A stretch of DNA of 64,000 bases from positions 124,001-188,000 of the forward strand of contig JAWKHI010000005.1 in assembly GCA_041394885.1 (NCBI GenBank), written 5' to 3'. Origin of the DNA: DSOI01 sp041394885 (GTDB lineage: Bacteria > Acidobacteriota > Terriglobia > Bryobacterales > Bryobacteraceae). Position 1 is the stretch's first letter. Each line of letters begins with the position of its first letter. Shown piece after piece: positions 53,696 through 62,962 of the stretch. The notes beneath the pieces were generated by a model. It did no database searches. It was not told the DNA's origin and worked only from the letters and a program-made list of their open reading frames with translations. Made by a program: the position numbers and the translations under genes.

Positions 53696-54554
53696 TATCG
53701 ATTCTCCCGCGCTCTGGCGATCGCCGACTGCAATGCGCGCCGCGTGAGCACCCCGCACAGATGACGCCGGTATTCCGCGGTGCCGCGCATGTCCGAGATC
53801 GGCTGGGCGGCGTCGCGGGCGGCTTCGGCGGCGCTCTCGATGGCCGCGTCGGATTGCCCGGCGAGCGCGGCGCCGGCCGCGGCAACGAACAACGGTGTAG
53901 GCGCCACCGAAGACAGCGCCACGCGCGCCGATCGGATCGTCCCGTTGTCCACCGTCACCGCCACGCCGGCCCCTGCCACCGCGATATCCATTTCGTTGCG
54001 GGGAATGAACCGGAGGTAGCAGGCGCCGGATCCGGGCCCGGGCTTGGGAATCCGCAGTGAGACCAGAATCTCACCCGGTGCGAGGGCGTTCTTCCCTGGA
54101 GCTACGCAGAACTCCTCCACGGGCAGGTCGCGTTGGCCCCCCGGGCCGAGGATCCGGCAGCGCGCGCCCATGGCGATCAGGAGCGGCGCCGCGTCGGCGC
54201 TCGGCGCGGCGTTGCACAGATTCCGCCGATCGACGCCCGGCCTTGAATTTGCGTGCCGCCAATCAGACCCGCGACTTCCCCTAGTGCGGGCCAGTCGCGG
54301 CGGACAGCGGCGTCACGCTCGATCAGATAGCAGGGAACCGCCGCGCCGAGCGTCAATCCTTCTTCGTTTGCCGACAGGGCGTTCAACTCGGGAATTTTTT
54401 TAACGTCGATGACGAGGTCGGTCTCGCGCCGGCCGGTGCGCAGTTGAACCAGAAGATCGGTGCCTCCGGCCAGCAGTAGCGCTCCCGGGTGCGACTGAAT
54501 CAGGCCCACGGCCTCTTCCAGGCTCTGCGGCGCGGCGTAGTCAAACGGTTTCAA
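53695..54554 (-). CDS. FAD-binding medium subunit (CoxM type), one frameshift
   Basis: About 286 residues from ATG 54554, with AAGGAG upstream. The first half reads MKPFDYAAPQSLEEAVGLIQ, then ALLLAGGTDLLVQLRTGRR (FAD loop) and GGTQIQGRASIGGI. The frame shifts near 54,215, and the second half continues with the remainder of the FAD-binding and CO-dehydrogenase flavoprotein C-terminal domains (PKPGPGSGACYLRFIPRNEM, VALSSVAPTPLF, CGVLTRRALQSAI). The residue pattern GNLCNAAPSAD of the family is split by the shift. It forms a flavin relay with the CoxS subunit next to it. Confidence 0.82.
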
Positions 54555-54642
54555 TGCGGGTGACTCCTTATCGGATCGGCTCGGATTCTCGGGCGCCGTG
54601 CTTGCGGCACGAAACTACCAGGGTACAACGGCGCGCCTAATG

Positions 54643-55230
54643 CTAGATGACGACACCGGCGGACCACAACCGGTACGCGATCGCCTGCCGCAAACAAAGA
54701 TACCAGTAACGCGGATCGCTACGAACCGGGCCCGGTCGCGGCGACGCCCAGGCGATCAGCCCTTGCGCCTCCAGCATCCATTTGGCGCGGTACACGTGGT
54801 AGCTGTCGGTCACCACGATCACCTCGTGCAGATCCATCCGCCGGAGGATCTCTCCGATGGCGGCCGTGCTCTCCGCCGTCGAAGTCGCCTTGGTCTCCAC
54901 GATCACGGCTTCGGCCGGCACGCCCTGGCTGATGAGATAATCGCGCCCCACCTCCCCCTCGGTGAAATGCGGATCGCCGCCGGCCCCCCCGGTTGTCAGC
55001 ACACGCGGGGCCAGTTGCTTCTTGTATAGATCGAGCGCATGATCGAGCCGCGCCTTGAGTATGGGTGACGGCTTGCCCGCGTACCCCGCCGCGCCGTAGA
55101 CGATGATCACTTCCGCCGGACGTGCTTCGTCGACAAACGCGTTCCGGTAGATGGAGAGCGTCGTGTGGGTGACCACGGCGGCGATGCAGGCGCCGGCCAG
55201 CGCGACGGCGATAACGATGGTCCTACGCAT
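54643..55230 (-). CDS. YdcF/SanA-like (DUF218) membrane protein
   Basis: About 195 residues from ATG 55230, with one N-terminal membrane helix (TIVIAVALAGACIAAVVTHT). The DUF218 core is VIIVYGAAGYAGKPSPILKA, RVLTTGGAGGDPHFTEGEVG, VIVETKATSTAESTAAIGEI and HEVIVVTDSYHVYRAKWMLE. The G-A, T-G-G, E-x-x-S/T-x-x-T and S-x-x-H-x-x-R motifs are in the usual order. Members may be involved in cell-envelope polysaccharide or in vancomycin-sensitive barrier functions; SanA and YdcF are poorly understood. It is divergent from the rRNA methyltransferase gene. Confidence 0.88.
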   Translation of the reverse strand: MRRTIVIAVALAGACIAAVVTHTTLSIYRNAFVDEARPAEVIIVYGAAGYAGKPSPILKARLDHALDLYKKQLAPRVLTTGGAGGDPHFTEGEVGRDYLISQGVPAEAVIVETKATSTAESTAAIGEILRRMDLHEVIVVTDSYHVYRAKWMLEAQGLIAWASPRPGPVRSDPRYWYLCLRQAIAYRLWSAGVVI

Positions 55231-55273
55231 GACACCCGGGTTAAGATCAAGTCTACGACGCGAGTCGGCGCCG

Positions 55274-56059
55274 ATGGTGGAGAGGATTACCAGTGCCCGC
55301 AATCCGCTGCTCAAGGAGGTCCGCCGCGCCGGCCTGAAAGGCGAGCTCACGCCCGGTGGATTCTGCGTGGCTGAGAGCTTTCATCTGCTCGAGGAATCGA
55401 TCCGCGGCGGATGCGAGATACAGGCGGTGCTGGTGGCAGCCTCGGTGCGCGCCACAGTGGAAGGCCATGTAAAGGGCCTCAAGAGCGTCCGCGTGATGGA
55501 AGTGCCGGACGCGCTGTTCGGCGAAATCTCGGTTACCGAGACCAGCCAGGGCGTCATCGCGCTGGTGAAGCCGCCCGCCTGGACCATGGAGCAGTTGTTT
55601 CGCGGGCAGTCGCTTTTGGTGGTTCTAGACGGCATTCAGGATCCGGGCAACGCCGGGACGATTGTCCGAGCTGCGGAGGCTTTCGGAGCCTCCGGTGTCG
55701 CGTTCGCGAAAGGGACCGTGAGCCCCTACAACGCAAAGACGCTGCGTGCCGCCGCCGGGTCCTTATTCCGCCTGCCGTTCGTTACTGGCGTCGATGCAAT
55801 GCTGTTGAAGACCGCGATGGAGCAGAAGCGCGTCGACGTGTATGCGGCGGCGGCGCACGGTGGAAAGTGCCTGACCGAGGTGGACCTTTCCCGCCGCGTC
55901 GCGATCATTGTGGGGAGCGAAGCCCACGGCGTGAGCGATCGGCTTCGCTCCGCCGCCACGGATTTGCGCATCGCTACCACGGGCGTGGAAAGCTTGAACG
56001 CCGCCGTGGCCGCCTCGGTGATCTTGTACGAGGCGTCGCGCCAGCGATGGAAGAAATGA
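55274..56059 (+). CDS. TrmH/SpoU-family RNA 2'-O-methyltransferase
   Basis: A 261-residue protein from ATG 55274. The N-terminal RNA-binding domain starts MVERITSARNPLLKEVRRAG and GGFCVAESFHLLEESIRGG. The SPOUT knot has VVLDGIQDPGNAGTIVRAAE (motif 1, catalytic Asn and Arg), VAIIVGSEAHGVSD (motif 2) and LRIATTGVESLNAAVAASVI (motif 3). It methylates the ribose of an rRNA or tRNA base; related RlmB and TsnR differ mainly in target. The C-terminus overlaps the start of rarA by 13 bases. Confidence 0.93.
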   Translation: MVERITSARNPLLKEVRRAGLKGELTPGGFCVAESFHLLEESIRGGCEIQAVLVAASVRATVEGHVKGLKSVRVMEVPDALFGEISVTETSQGVIALVKPPAWTMEQLFRGQSLLVVLDGIQDPGNAGTIVRAAEAFGASGVAFAKGTVSPYNAKTLRAAAGSLFRLPFVTGVDAMLLKTAMEQKRVDVYAAAAHGGKCLTEVDLSRRVAIIVGSEAHGVSDRLRSAATDLRIATTGVESLNAAVAASVILYEASRQRWKK

Positions 56060-57390
56060 GCCTGTTCGAGTCCCTGCCCGGCGACGCCGATGCCGCTAGC
56101 CGCCCGCTGGCGGAACGGCTTCGTCCCGCCACGCTCGACCGCTATCTCGGTCAGGAACACATCCTCGGCCCTGGCAAGCCCCTGCGGCGCCAACTCGAGC
56201 GGGACCAGGTGTCGTCGCTCATTTTGTGGGGGCCGCCCGGCGTCGGCAAAACCACCCTCGCGCGCCTCATCGCGCAGCACTGCGCGGCGGATTTTGTCCC
56301 GTTCAGCGCCGTGTTGAGCGGCATCAAGGAGGTGAAGGAAGTGATGGCTTCCGCCGAACGCGCCCGGCGGATGGGACGGCGAACCGTGATCTTCATCGAC
56401 GAAATCCATCGCTTCAACAAAGCCCAGCAGGACGCGTTCCTGCCTTACGTGGAGCGCGGTGACGTGATCCTCATCGGCGCGACCACTGAGAACCCGTCGT
56501 TCGAGGTGAACTCGGCGCTTCTGTCGCGGACCCGTGTCTACGCTCTGCGGCCGCTCGCGCATGAGCATATCGTGGCCCTGCTCGAGGAGGCGCTGCGTGC
56601 CTTGCGCGTCGAGGCTGCTCCGGAACTGCTGGAGCAGATCGCGATTCACGCCAACGGCGACGCCCGGTCCGCCTATAACGCCATCGAGCTGCTGGCTGCC
56701 GCGGCCGTCGACGGGCGCATCCCGGCCGAGGCCGTGGAAGACGTGTTGGAACGAAAGCTGCTGCTCTATGACAAGTCCGGCGAGGAGCACTTCAATCTCA
56801 TCTCCGCGCTCCACAAGTCCATACGGTCGTCGGACGCCGACGCGGCGCTCTACTGGCTGGCGCGGATGATGGAGGCAGGCGAAGACCGCATGTACATTGC
56901 GCGGCGTCTGGTGCGGATGGCCGTGGAAGAGATCGGGCTGGCCGATCCGCGGGCGCTCGAACAGGCCATGGCCGCCAAGGAATGCGCCCACTTTCTGGGG
57001 ATTCCGGAAGGGGATCAGGCCCTGGCCCAGGCCGCGATCTATCTCGCGGTTGCGCCGAAGTCCGACGCTGCCTACCGCGCCCTTAACCACGTGCGCGAGA
57101 CCATCCGGTCCACCACCGCCGAACCCGTCCCGATGCATCTCCGCAACGCACCCACGCGGGCGATGAAGGAATGGGGATACGGCCAAGGCTACCAGCATGC
57201 CCATCAGTTCGAAGAGGCGCTGCCGGACATGGAATGCCTGCCCGGCAATCTGAAGGGCACGCGCTTCTACCAACCCACCGCGCGCGGCGTCGAAGCGAAA
57301 ATCTCCGAGCGCCTGCAGGCCATCGAGCGGATACGGGCGGCGCGCTCCGAAGCCGCCGCCGATGCCCCGGATCCTACTTCGAAGCCGTAA
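56047..57390 (+). CDS. rarA: Replication-associated recombination protein A (AAA ATPase)
   Basis: A 447-residue protein from ATG 56047, overlapping the methyltransferase stop. The AAA core has RPATLDRYLGQEHILGPGKP, Walker A LILWGPPGVGKTTLARLIAQ, Walker B TVIFIDEIHRFNKAQQDAFL, sensor 1 LIGATTENPSFEVNSALLSR and sensor 2 around HANGDARSAYNAIELLAAAA. The C-terminal tetramer domain reads LISALHKSIRSSDADAALYW to GYGQGYQHAHQFEEALP. RarA (MgsA, Mgs1) acts at stalled forks and ssDNA ends. Length and motif order match the family. Confidence 0.96.
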   Translation: MEEMSLFESLPGDADAASRPLAERLRPATLDRYLGQEHILGPGKPLRRQLERDQVSSLILWGPPGVGKTTLARLIAQHCAADFVPFSAVLSGIKEVKEVMASAERARRMGRRTVIFIDEIHRFNKAQQDAFLPYVERGDVILIGATTENPSFEVNSALLSRTRVYALRPLAHEHIVALLEEALRALRVEAAPELLEQIAIHANGDARSAYNAIELLAAAAVDGRIPAEAVEDVLERKLLLYDKSGEEHFNLISALHKSIRSSDADAALYWLARMMEAGEDRMYIARRLVRMAVEEIGLADPRALEQAMAAKECAHFLGIPEGDQALAQAAIYLAVAPKSDAAYRALNHVRETIRSTTAEPVPMHLRNAPTRAMKEWGYGQGYQHAHQFEEALPDMECLPGNLKGTRFYQPTARGVEAKISERLQAIERIRAARSEAAADAPDPTSKP

Positions 57391-57808
57391 CCGTGATCTC
57401 GATCCGGGCCTTGCCCACCAGGCTCGCCACCCCCACCGTCGTACGCACCGGTTTCGGATCCTTGAAATACGTCACGTAGACCTCGTTCATCTTCGGGAAC
57501 AGCGTCATGTCGGTGAGGAAGACGTTCACCGAAACGGCGTTGTCGAAACTCATGCCCGCTTCTTTGAGCACCAGACCGATGCGGTCCAGCGTCGCCCGGA
57601 CCTCGGCGGCGAAATCGGCCGGGTATTCGCGCGTCTTCAGATCGGCGCCCGTCTGGCCGGCGATATAGAGCGTGTCGCCCACCATCAGCCCCGGGCTGAA
57701 CGGACCGCCCTTGGCGAACTCTTTCGGGTGAATCAGCTTCTTGGGAGCCGCGGAAAGCAGCACCGTGGAGAGACAAAGGCAAATGGCGAGGCGTCGTAGT
57801 ACGAGCAT
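57374..57808 (-). CDS. RidA/YjgF-YER057c-UK114 family protein with signal peptide
   Basis: A 144-residue protein. It starts MLVLRRLAICLCLSTVLLSA, a clear signal peptide, which is unusual because RidA enamine deaminases are normally cytosolic. The RidA fold follows: GPFSPGLMVGDTLYIAGQTG, RATLDRIGLVLKEAGMSFDN, VSVNVFLTDMTLFPKMNEVY and the C-terminal VGVASLVGKARIEITVTASK with the conserved Arg of ARIEI. Exported members are seen in Acidobacteria and may handle imines outside the cell. It overlaps the last 17 bases of rarA on the opposite strand. Confidence 0.88.
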   Translation of the reverse strand: MLVLRRLAICLCLSTVLLSAAPKKLIHPKEFAKGGPFSPGLMVGDTLYIAGQTGADLKTREYPADFAAEVRATLDRIGLVLKEAGMSFDNAVSVNVFLTDMTLFPKMNEVYVTYFKDPKPVRTTVGVASLVGKARIEITVTASK

Positions 57809-57815
57809 ACCTAGG

Positions 57816-57821
57816 ATGATA
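57816..57821 (-). promoter_or_regulatory. Candidate -10 element (TATCAT, minus strand) for the RidA gene
   Basis: TATCAT ends seven bases before ATG 57808. The spacer CCTAGGT contains AGG but too close to the start for normal Shine-Dalgarno pairing. Confidence 0.35.
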
Positions 57822-57981
57822 ACTCACCGGTTCCGGAACGAACGGACCAGTCGCATCTCCGGGGGGATCGCGTACCGGTTTCGGGGCGATTCGGTACCAA
57901 CGGAAAAGGGGTCATTCGGTCCATTGGCCGATGGCGGGCTGGAGGTCAGACTGAGGAAGGTCAAGAGTTGCTCTTCGATCC

Positions 57982-58377
57982 ATGGCAAACGGAGCCTACA
58001 GTCTCAGTGGCCATACAGTCTCAGTGGAGGATACGTCCTTGTTTTCAGACAGCAGCAACGAGCGACGGCAGGCAAGCCGCTTTCCGATCGAGCGCGAGGT
58101 CCGGTATCGGGTCCTAACCAAAAAGAGCAATCAGGAAGCGGGTGGCGGACGCACCGTGAACATGAGCAGTTCCGGCATCCTGTTTACGTCCGAACATGTG
58201 TTGCTTCCCGGACGAAGCATCGAAGTGTCGGTGAACTGGCCGGCCCAGTTGAACAATTCGTGCCCCCTGAAGTTTGTGGCGCGCGGCCGTGTGGTTCGAT
58301 TCGAACCCGGCCGCGCGGCAATCGAGATTCAGCATTACGAGTTTCGAACGCTTGGCTCGCAAGGGCTCTCGGCGTAG
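57982..58377 (+). CDS. PilZ domain protein
   Basis: The frame from ATG 57982 gives 131 residues. A TTG at 58039 with GGAGGA seven bases upstream gives 112 and is a good alternative; the first 19 codons contain a 17-base repeat and are poorly protein-like. PilZ motifs are NERRQASRFPIEREVRYRVL (RxxxR) and RTVNMSSSGILFTSEHVLLP (N-x-S-x-x-G), with FVARGRVVRFEPGRAAIEIQ as the closing strand. It should bind cyclic-di-GMP, a signal also handled by the broken HD-GYP protein at 17-18.5 kb. A strong terminator follows. Confidence 0.85.
   Translation: MANGAYSLSGHTVSVEDTSLFSDSSNERRQASRFPIEREVRYRVLTKKSNQEAGGGRTVNMSSSGILFTSEHVLLPGRSIEVSVNWPAQLNNSCPLKFVARGRVVRFEPGRAAIEIQHYEFRTLGSQGLSA
57997..58027 (+). repeat. 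Direct repeat of 14 bases, 17-base period
   Basis: TACAGTCTCAGTGG is present at 57997-58010 and 58014-58027 with CCA between. It sits within the 5' end of the PilZ reading frame, and just upstream of the alternative TTG start. Confidence 0.75.
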
Positions 58378-58417
58378 GCATCGCTACCGGTATTTGTCTC
58401 ACTCTCACTCTCTCCTC

Positions 58418-58448
58418 CCCCGCCTGGCTTCAGGCGGGGCTTTTTTTT
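58418..58448 (+). terminator. Rho-independent terminator after the PilZ gene
   Basis: The stem CCCCGCCTG / CAGGCGGGG (nine base pairs, loop GCTT) is followed at once by C and a run of eight T (58441-58448). It is a strong intrinsic terminator on the plus strand. Confidence 0.92.
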
Positions 58449-58489
58449 GGGAACTACGGCTCCGCGACGCGCCACTGCCCCGGGCACGC

Positions 58490-58545
58490 GCTCAGAGGAA
58501 GCCGCTCAGAGGAAGCCGCTCAGAGGAAGCCGCTCAGAGGAAGCT
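58490..58545 (+). repeat. Four tandem 14-base repeats with SD-like core
   Basis: The unit GCTCAGAGGAAGCC is repeated at 58490-58503, 58504-58517, 58518-58531 and, with the last C changed to T, 58532-58545. Each unit contains AGAGGAAG, a purine-rich stretch resembling a ribosome-binding core. The array ends 21 bases before the ATG of the next gene (58567), which has its own GGAGG. Confidence 0.9.
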
Positions 58546-58566
58546 AAGATGCTTGGGAGGTGCAAT

Positions 58567-59226
58567 ATGGCTGACGACTCGGGCCCGCAACGCGAATCCG
58601 CTGTGCGGCGATTCCAACGCAGCATGGACATTGACTACGAGAAGTGGCATGACGGCGTCGGCTACGATCTCGATGCGATTCGCGAGGCCGCTCCCCAAGA
58701 ACGGGTCGAGATCGAGCGGCTGCTGCTGGCGCGCGGCGCTGCCGATTGGCGCGACGTCGAGGCGCTGGCCTTGCTCGATACAGAGCGCGCGAGACAGGCG
58801 CTGCAGGAGGCGGCGGCGGGTGACCAGCCCGCCGTGCGGATGGCGGTGTCGCGGCATGCTCCGGATTTGCTCGGCGAGCAGGACCGGATACAGTCTCTGG
58901 TGCGTGCCCTCGAGGAGGCGGAGTTCTATGCCGGGTTGACGCAGGCGCTCGATGAGGTGGAAGAGTTCCATCCGCCCGAGGTTGTGGAGGCGCTATTCCG
59001 CGGCGCACTGGCCCGGTCCGGAGAAGTGGCGGTCCACTTCGCGGCGATGATTGCGTACGTCTACGGTAAGGCCAGCGAGCCCTTCTCGTGGGAGTTGCGG
59101 CCCTTCTTCCTGCGCTTCAACACCCCGAGCGCTGGCGAGCGCCGGGTGGCGTTTCGGGATCTGTGCGATATGGTCGGTGTCGACGCCAAGCGCTATCTGA
59201 ACCCGTCGTCTGTTCCCCCAAAGTAA
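58567..59226 (+). CDS. Hypothetical protein, helical-repeat-like
   Basis: A 219-residue protein from ATG 58567, chosen because GGGAGGTG lies six to ten bases before it; ATG 58549 is possible. It reads MADDSGPQRESAVRRFQRSM, YEKWHDGVGYDLDAIREAAP, then LLARGAADWRDVEALALLDT, ARQALQEAAAGDQPAVRMAV and HPPEVVEALFRGALARSGEV. The repeated pattern of short amphipathic helices resembles an immunity-like or HEAT-type repeat protein. It lacks signal and membrane segments. The family is unknown to me. Confidence 0.7.
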   Translation: MADDSGPQRESAVRRFQRSMDIDYEKWHDGVGYDLDAIREAAPQERVEIERLLLARGAADWRDVEALALLDTERARQALQEAAAGDQPAVRMAVSRHAPDLLGEQDRIQSLVRALEEAEFYAGLTQALDEVEEFHPPEVVEALFRGALARSGEVAVHFAAMIAYVYGKASEPFSWELRPFFLRFNTPSAGERRVAFRDLCDMVGVDAKRYLNPSSVPPK

Positions 59227-59257
59227 CGGAGGCCCCTGCGCCCGCAGCCTCGCAGCC

Positions 59258-62200
59258 CTAGCTGCTTACCGGTTCCGCGCTCCGCGGCTCCAGCGTCTGG
59301 ATGCATCGGCCGATCCACTGCTTGGTCAATTTCTCCTGCACCGAGTTCTGCACCAGCCGCGCGCGCAGGTTCGAAAAATCCACGCTGTCGAGCGGCTGAT
59401 CCTGATTGAAGCACGAAAACACCGTCGTCTCGGCCCCCGTGATGGGGTCCTTGTGCACCTGCAGGCACTGGGCGCAGATCTCCTTCATCATGCACTGCAT
59501 CGGGGAGTTGATGCTGCCGATGGCGACGTGGGACTTGTCGAGATGCGCGGCCAGCACGCCGTGGCGTGCTCTCGCGACGGCCGCCATCATTCCGTCTGAC
59601 CCGATGGCGATGAGACGCTTGGCGCCCGCCAGTGGAATCGCCACGTTGCCCAGGTCGCCGCGGGCATAAGCGGCCATCGCTTCCACGATGTTGTGCACGA
59701 TGGCTTTGTCCTGGGGCCGCGTGGGCGTGAAGCCCGGCGCTTCATCGCAACACCAGACCACCACGTCGGCGGCGCGCTCGATCTCTTCCACCTTGTAGCG
59801 GTCAATGATCTTCTTGTAGCCGGCGAAATAGACGACCTTCGAGCCTTCGGCCCGGAGCTGTTGGCCGATGGAGAATAGCACCGCGTTTCCGAGTCCGCCG
59901 CCAACCAGGATCGCCGTCTCGCCCGACGGCGTCTCCGTGGGTGTCCCCGTGGGGCCCATCAGGATCACTGGCTCGCCCGGCTCGAGCAGCGCGCACAAGT
60001 CCGAGGATCCGCCCATCTCGAGCACGATCGTCGAAAGTAGCCCCTGTTCGCGATCCACCGACGCCCCGGTGAGCGCCAACCCTTCCATCGCCAGCAGCGT
60101 CCCTTCCGCCTGCGGCGAGAAATATTCGTAGTTTTGCAGGCGATAGAACTGCCCGGGGTGAAACTCGCGAGCGGCCCGAGGTGCGCGAACTACAACCTCT
60201 ACAATTGTAGGAGTTAACCGGTTCACCTCGTGGACAATCGCCCGCAGCTCTTCGTTCAGACGTTCTGCCAACGACGGTGGTGCTGGCTCGGTGGCCGGGC
60301 GCCGGGCCAGGATGCGGGAAATCACCGGGTATCCCTGCTTGGCGCTCGCCATTGCTTTCACCACGTTCCCCGAGTACGATGGGTGCAGGTCGCCGAAAAA
60401 GCTCATTCCCGCGCCGTCCGGCCGCAAAGAGGTCAGGACCCGCGAGGCGGACGGCTTCGTCACCCGCTCCGGTTTTACCGGATTGCCGTCTTCGTCCAAT
60501 GCCTGGAAGTACTTACCGTCCAAAACTACACCGGTAGCATCTTCACGGGCCAGAACCGTATTCGGCTGTGTTCCGGCCGCCACCAGGATCGTGTGAGCGG
60601 GGAGGACCGATTCGCCTCCCGTCTCAATCAGCTTATGTTGTTCCGGATCCCATCGCGAACGTCGCAGCCGCAATGCCTTGGCCGCTCCGAAATTATTTAT
60701 TTCTACTTCCGTAGGAGATAGGCACTCCGCAAAGCGGATCCCTTCCTCCAGGGCCTTCGCTACTTCTTCATGGTTGAGCGTGTAGCTGGGTGAGTCGATG
60801 AGACGGCGGCGGTACGCGATCGTCACCCCACCCCACGAATTCAGCAGCCGGATCAGTTCCGGCTGTCGGCCTTCCCGCTTCGCTGCCTCCCGTTCGGCCC
60901 GAATGGCACGGGCGTGGGCGAGGAACTCCTCGCCGATAATCCGATCCTCTTCCGTCCAGTTGGCCCGTACCGAGGCTTCCCCATCTTCGGCGGCCAGCCG
61001 CTCATACCGGCTAAGAAACTTCTCCACCTGCACGACGTAGTAGGCGAGCGATTCGGTGGCCGTGTCGATCGCGGTAAGCCCGCCGCCAATCACCACCACC
61101 GGCATTCGTATCTGTAGATTCGCGATCGAATTTGGCTTAGCGGCGCCGGTGAGCTGCAGTGCCATCAGGAAGTCCGACGCTTGTCGTACTCCGCGCGTGA
61201 GCCCGTTCTTCATCGGGACAACAGTGGGCACCACAACGCCCATACACAACGCAATGTGGTCGAAGCCCAGCTCGAACGCCGAGAGTCTGGAGTCAGCGTG
61301 CCGCCGAAGCGAATCCCTTGCATCGCGAGTCGCCCCGGCGCTCCGGCAGCAGCCGGATCAGTTTGAGGTAGTTCTTGTTCCACCGGACCGTTATTCCGTA
61401 CTCCAGCCACTGCCGAATCCAGCCAGCACGCGATCGTTCAGATTCTCGTATAGCTCATTGACGTCGCGGATCAGTTGAAAAGGAACACAGCGGCCGTACG
61501 GATCCACTCCCGGATCGCGGCCGGCAACGGTTCGATCTTCAGTCCGTCGATACCGGTGACAGCGTCGGCCGTCGTTCATCAGGTGATGCACCAGAGTGAA
61601 GCCCGCCGGGCCCAGACCCACCACCAGCACCTTGTAGCCGGTGGACGCCTTCGGCATCGGGCGCCACAGGTTCAGCGGGTTCCACCGCGTGAGCGAACTA
61701 TAGATCTCGAAACCCAGGGCGGTTCGAGTCGTCGCACGCAATCCCCGTGTCTCGATCTGCGGGATGTCCACCAACTCCTGCTTCTGGAAAATGCGGACTT
61801 CGTACGATCGTTGCAAAACTCACGGTGGCCCGTGCCGGCCGCCATCAGGTTGTCGATGGTCTGCGTGACGGCGAGCGCGCCTCGATCGGGAAGCCCTGCT
61901 CCTTGAGCGATTCATTTCCGAGATCTTCCTCGAGGACATCCAGCCAGGGTGACGCCGAACTCTTCTTGAACTCGCCCGTCTTCTCGCGGAGCCCGGTCGA
62001 GCAGAGTCCTTCCCCTGGTTGTGGCACTTGATCCCGTAGTGCGCCTGATCGAGCGCGGGGTCTGGCGCCGTGCCCTGGTCCGTCGGCGCAAATCCCTCGC
62101 GATGCCGCCAATGATCGAGCCGGAAATTGCATCGCATCCGCCGATGCGTCGGCGGCGTGGCCGGGCAGGAGGCGCGAGCCGATGCTCTCCACCGGCACCA

Positions 62201-62776
62201 TGTGGTAGGGCCCACCTTGTGGGCCGTTTGAAGATCAGCCCGTCGGTGTTTCCGCTTTCCTTCCGGATGCATCGCCGCCCAGACCGCGTAGCGGGCCGCG
62301 AGCTCGAGTTCGCCCTTGTAGACAGCCTCTTCGGCCAGCCACCGGGTGACATGGGCGGCATAGGCCTCCTCGGTGCAAGGTTCGCCGAACAGGGCCTCGA
62401 GTTGAGCGGTGACAAGCGCGCCATCGAGTTGCGCCGCCTCGGCTTCGGTGGCCTTGGCCAGGGCCTTTCGCTGCACGAACTGCCGCTTCACCTCGTAGAT
62501 CGGGTCGAAGTCGGCGTGTCGCGCGCGTAGCGCGGCCACCTCGGTCCGGATGTCGAACAAACCGGCGATAAAATCCTCGAACAGCGGCGCCGCGTCGATG
62601 AGCAGTTGCGAATGTGCTTTCGGATCGAGCGAATCTGGGTTGGCTCGTCCCGATTTCAACCGTTCGGCCAGGTCGGGGCTGGTCTCGCCGAGCCATGCGA
62701 GGAATCGGGCATCCAGGCGCAGAATGCCTTCGCGTGTATAGAGGTCGTCGGTCGACAAAGAAGCAGGGTGACTCAT
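59258..62776 (-). CDS. Large FAD/NAD(P) flavoprotein (GltD-like plus ferredoxin-reductase-like module), frameshifts at 61.2-62.3 kb
   Basis: Read as one gene of about 1,170 residues. From ATG 62776 (MSHPASLSTDDLYTREG) a helical N-terminal domain runs about 180 residues. Frame switches then cover 62,250-61,200: SYEVRIFQKQELVDIPQIET, GYKVLVVGLGPAGFTLVHHL (dinucleotide fold), GVDPYGRCVPFQLIRDVNEL. From 61,249 the frame is clean: MPVVVIGGGLTAIDTATESL (second nucleotide fold), HTILVAAGTQPNTVLAREDA, DGAGMSFFGDLHPSYSGNVV. The last third is ferredoxin-reductase-like (EFHPGQFYRLQNYEY, ETAILVGGGLGNAVLFSIGQ) and ends with Cys-rich MKEICAQCLQVH and FSCFNQDQPL. It may transfer electrons between NAD(P)H and a ferredoxin-like or Fe-S partner. 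Confidence 0.75.
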
Positions 62777-62962
62777 GACAGGGGTTGCGTGGAAAACGTA
62801 CTGGACGGGCGCACCACGCCCTAACCCTTCAGTTTATCTCACCCTTTCCACGGAATCCCCTTCAAACGTCGTAGAGCCGATCCGGATTGGGCAAACGCGG
62901 GGTTTATCGGAGGACGGAGCATGCCGGGGCTGCCACTTCTGCCGCACGACCGTCGAAGCAGG

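Noticed and set aside
57872..57897. Inverted repeat GTACCG...CGGTAC upstream of the PilZ gene, considered as an operator
   Set aside because: The arms are only six bases with a 14-base spacer, which is common by chance in this sequence.
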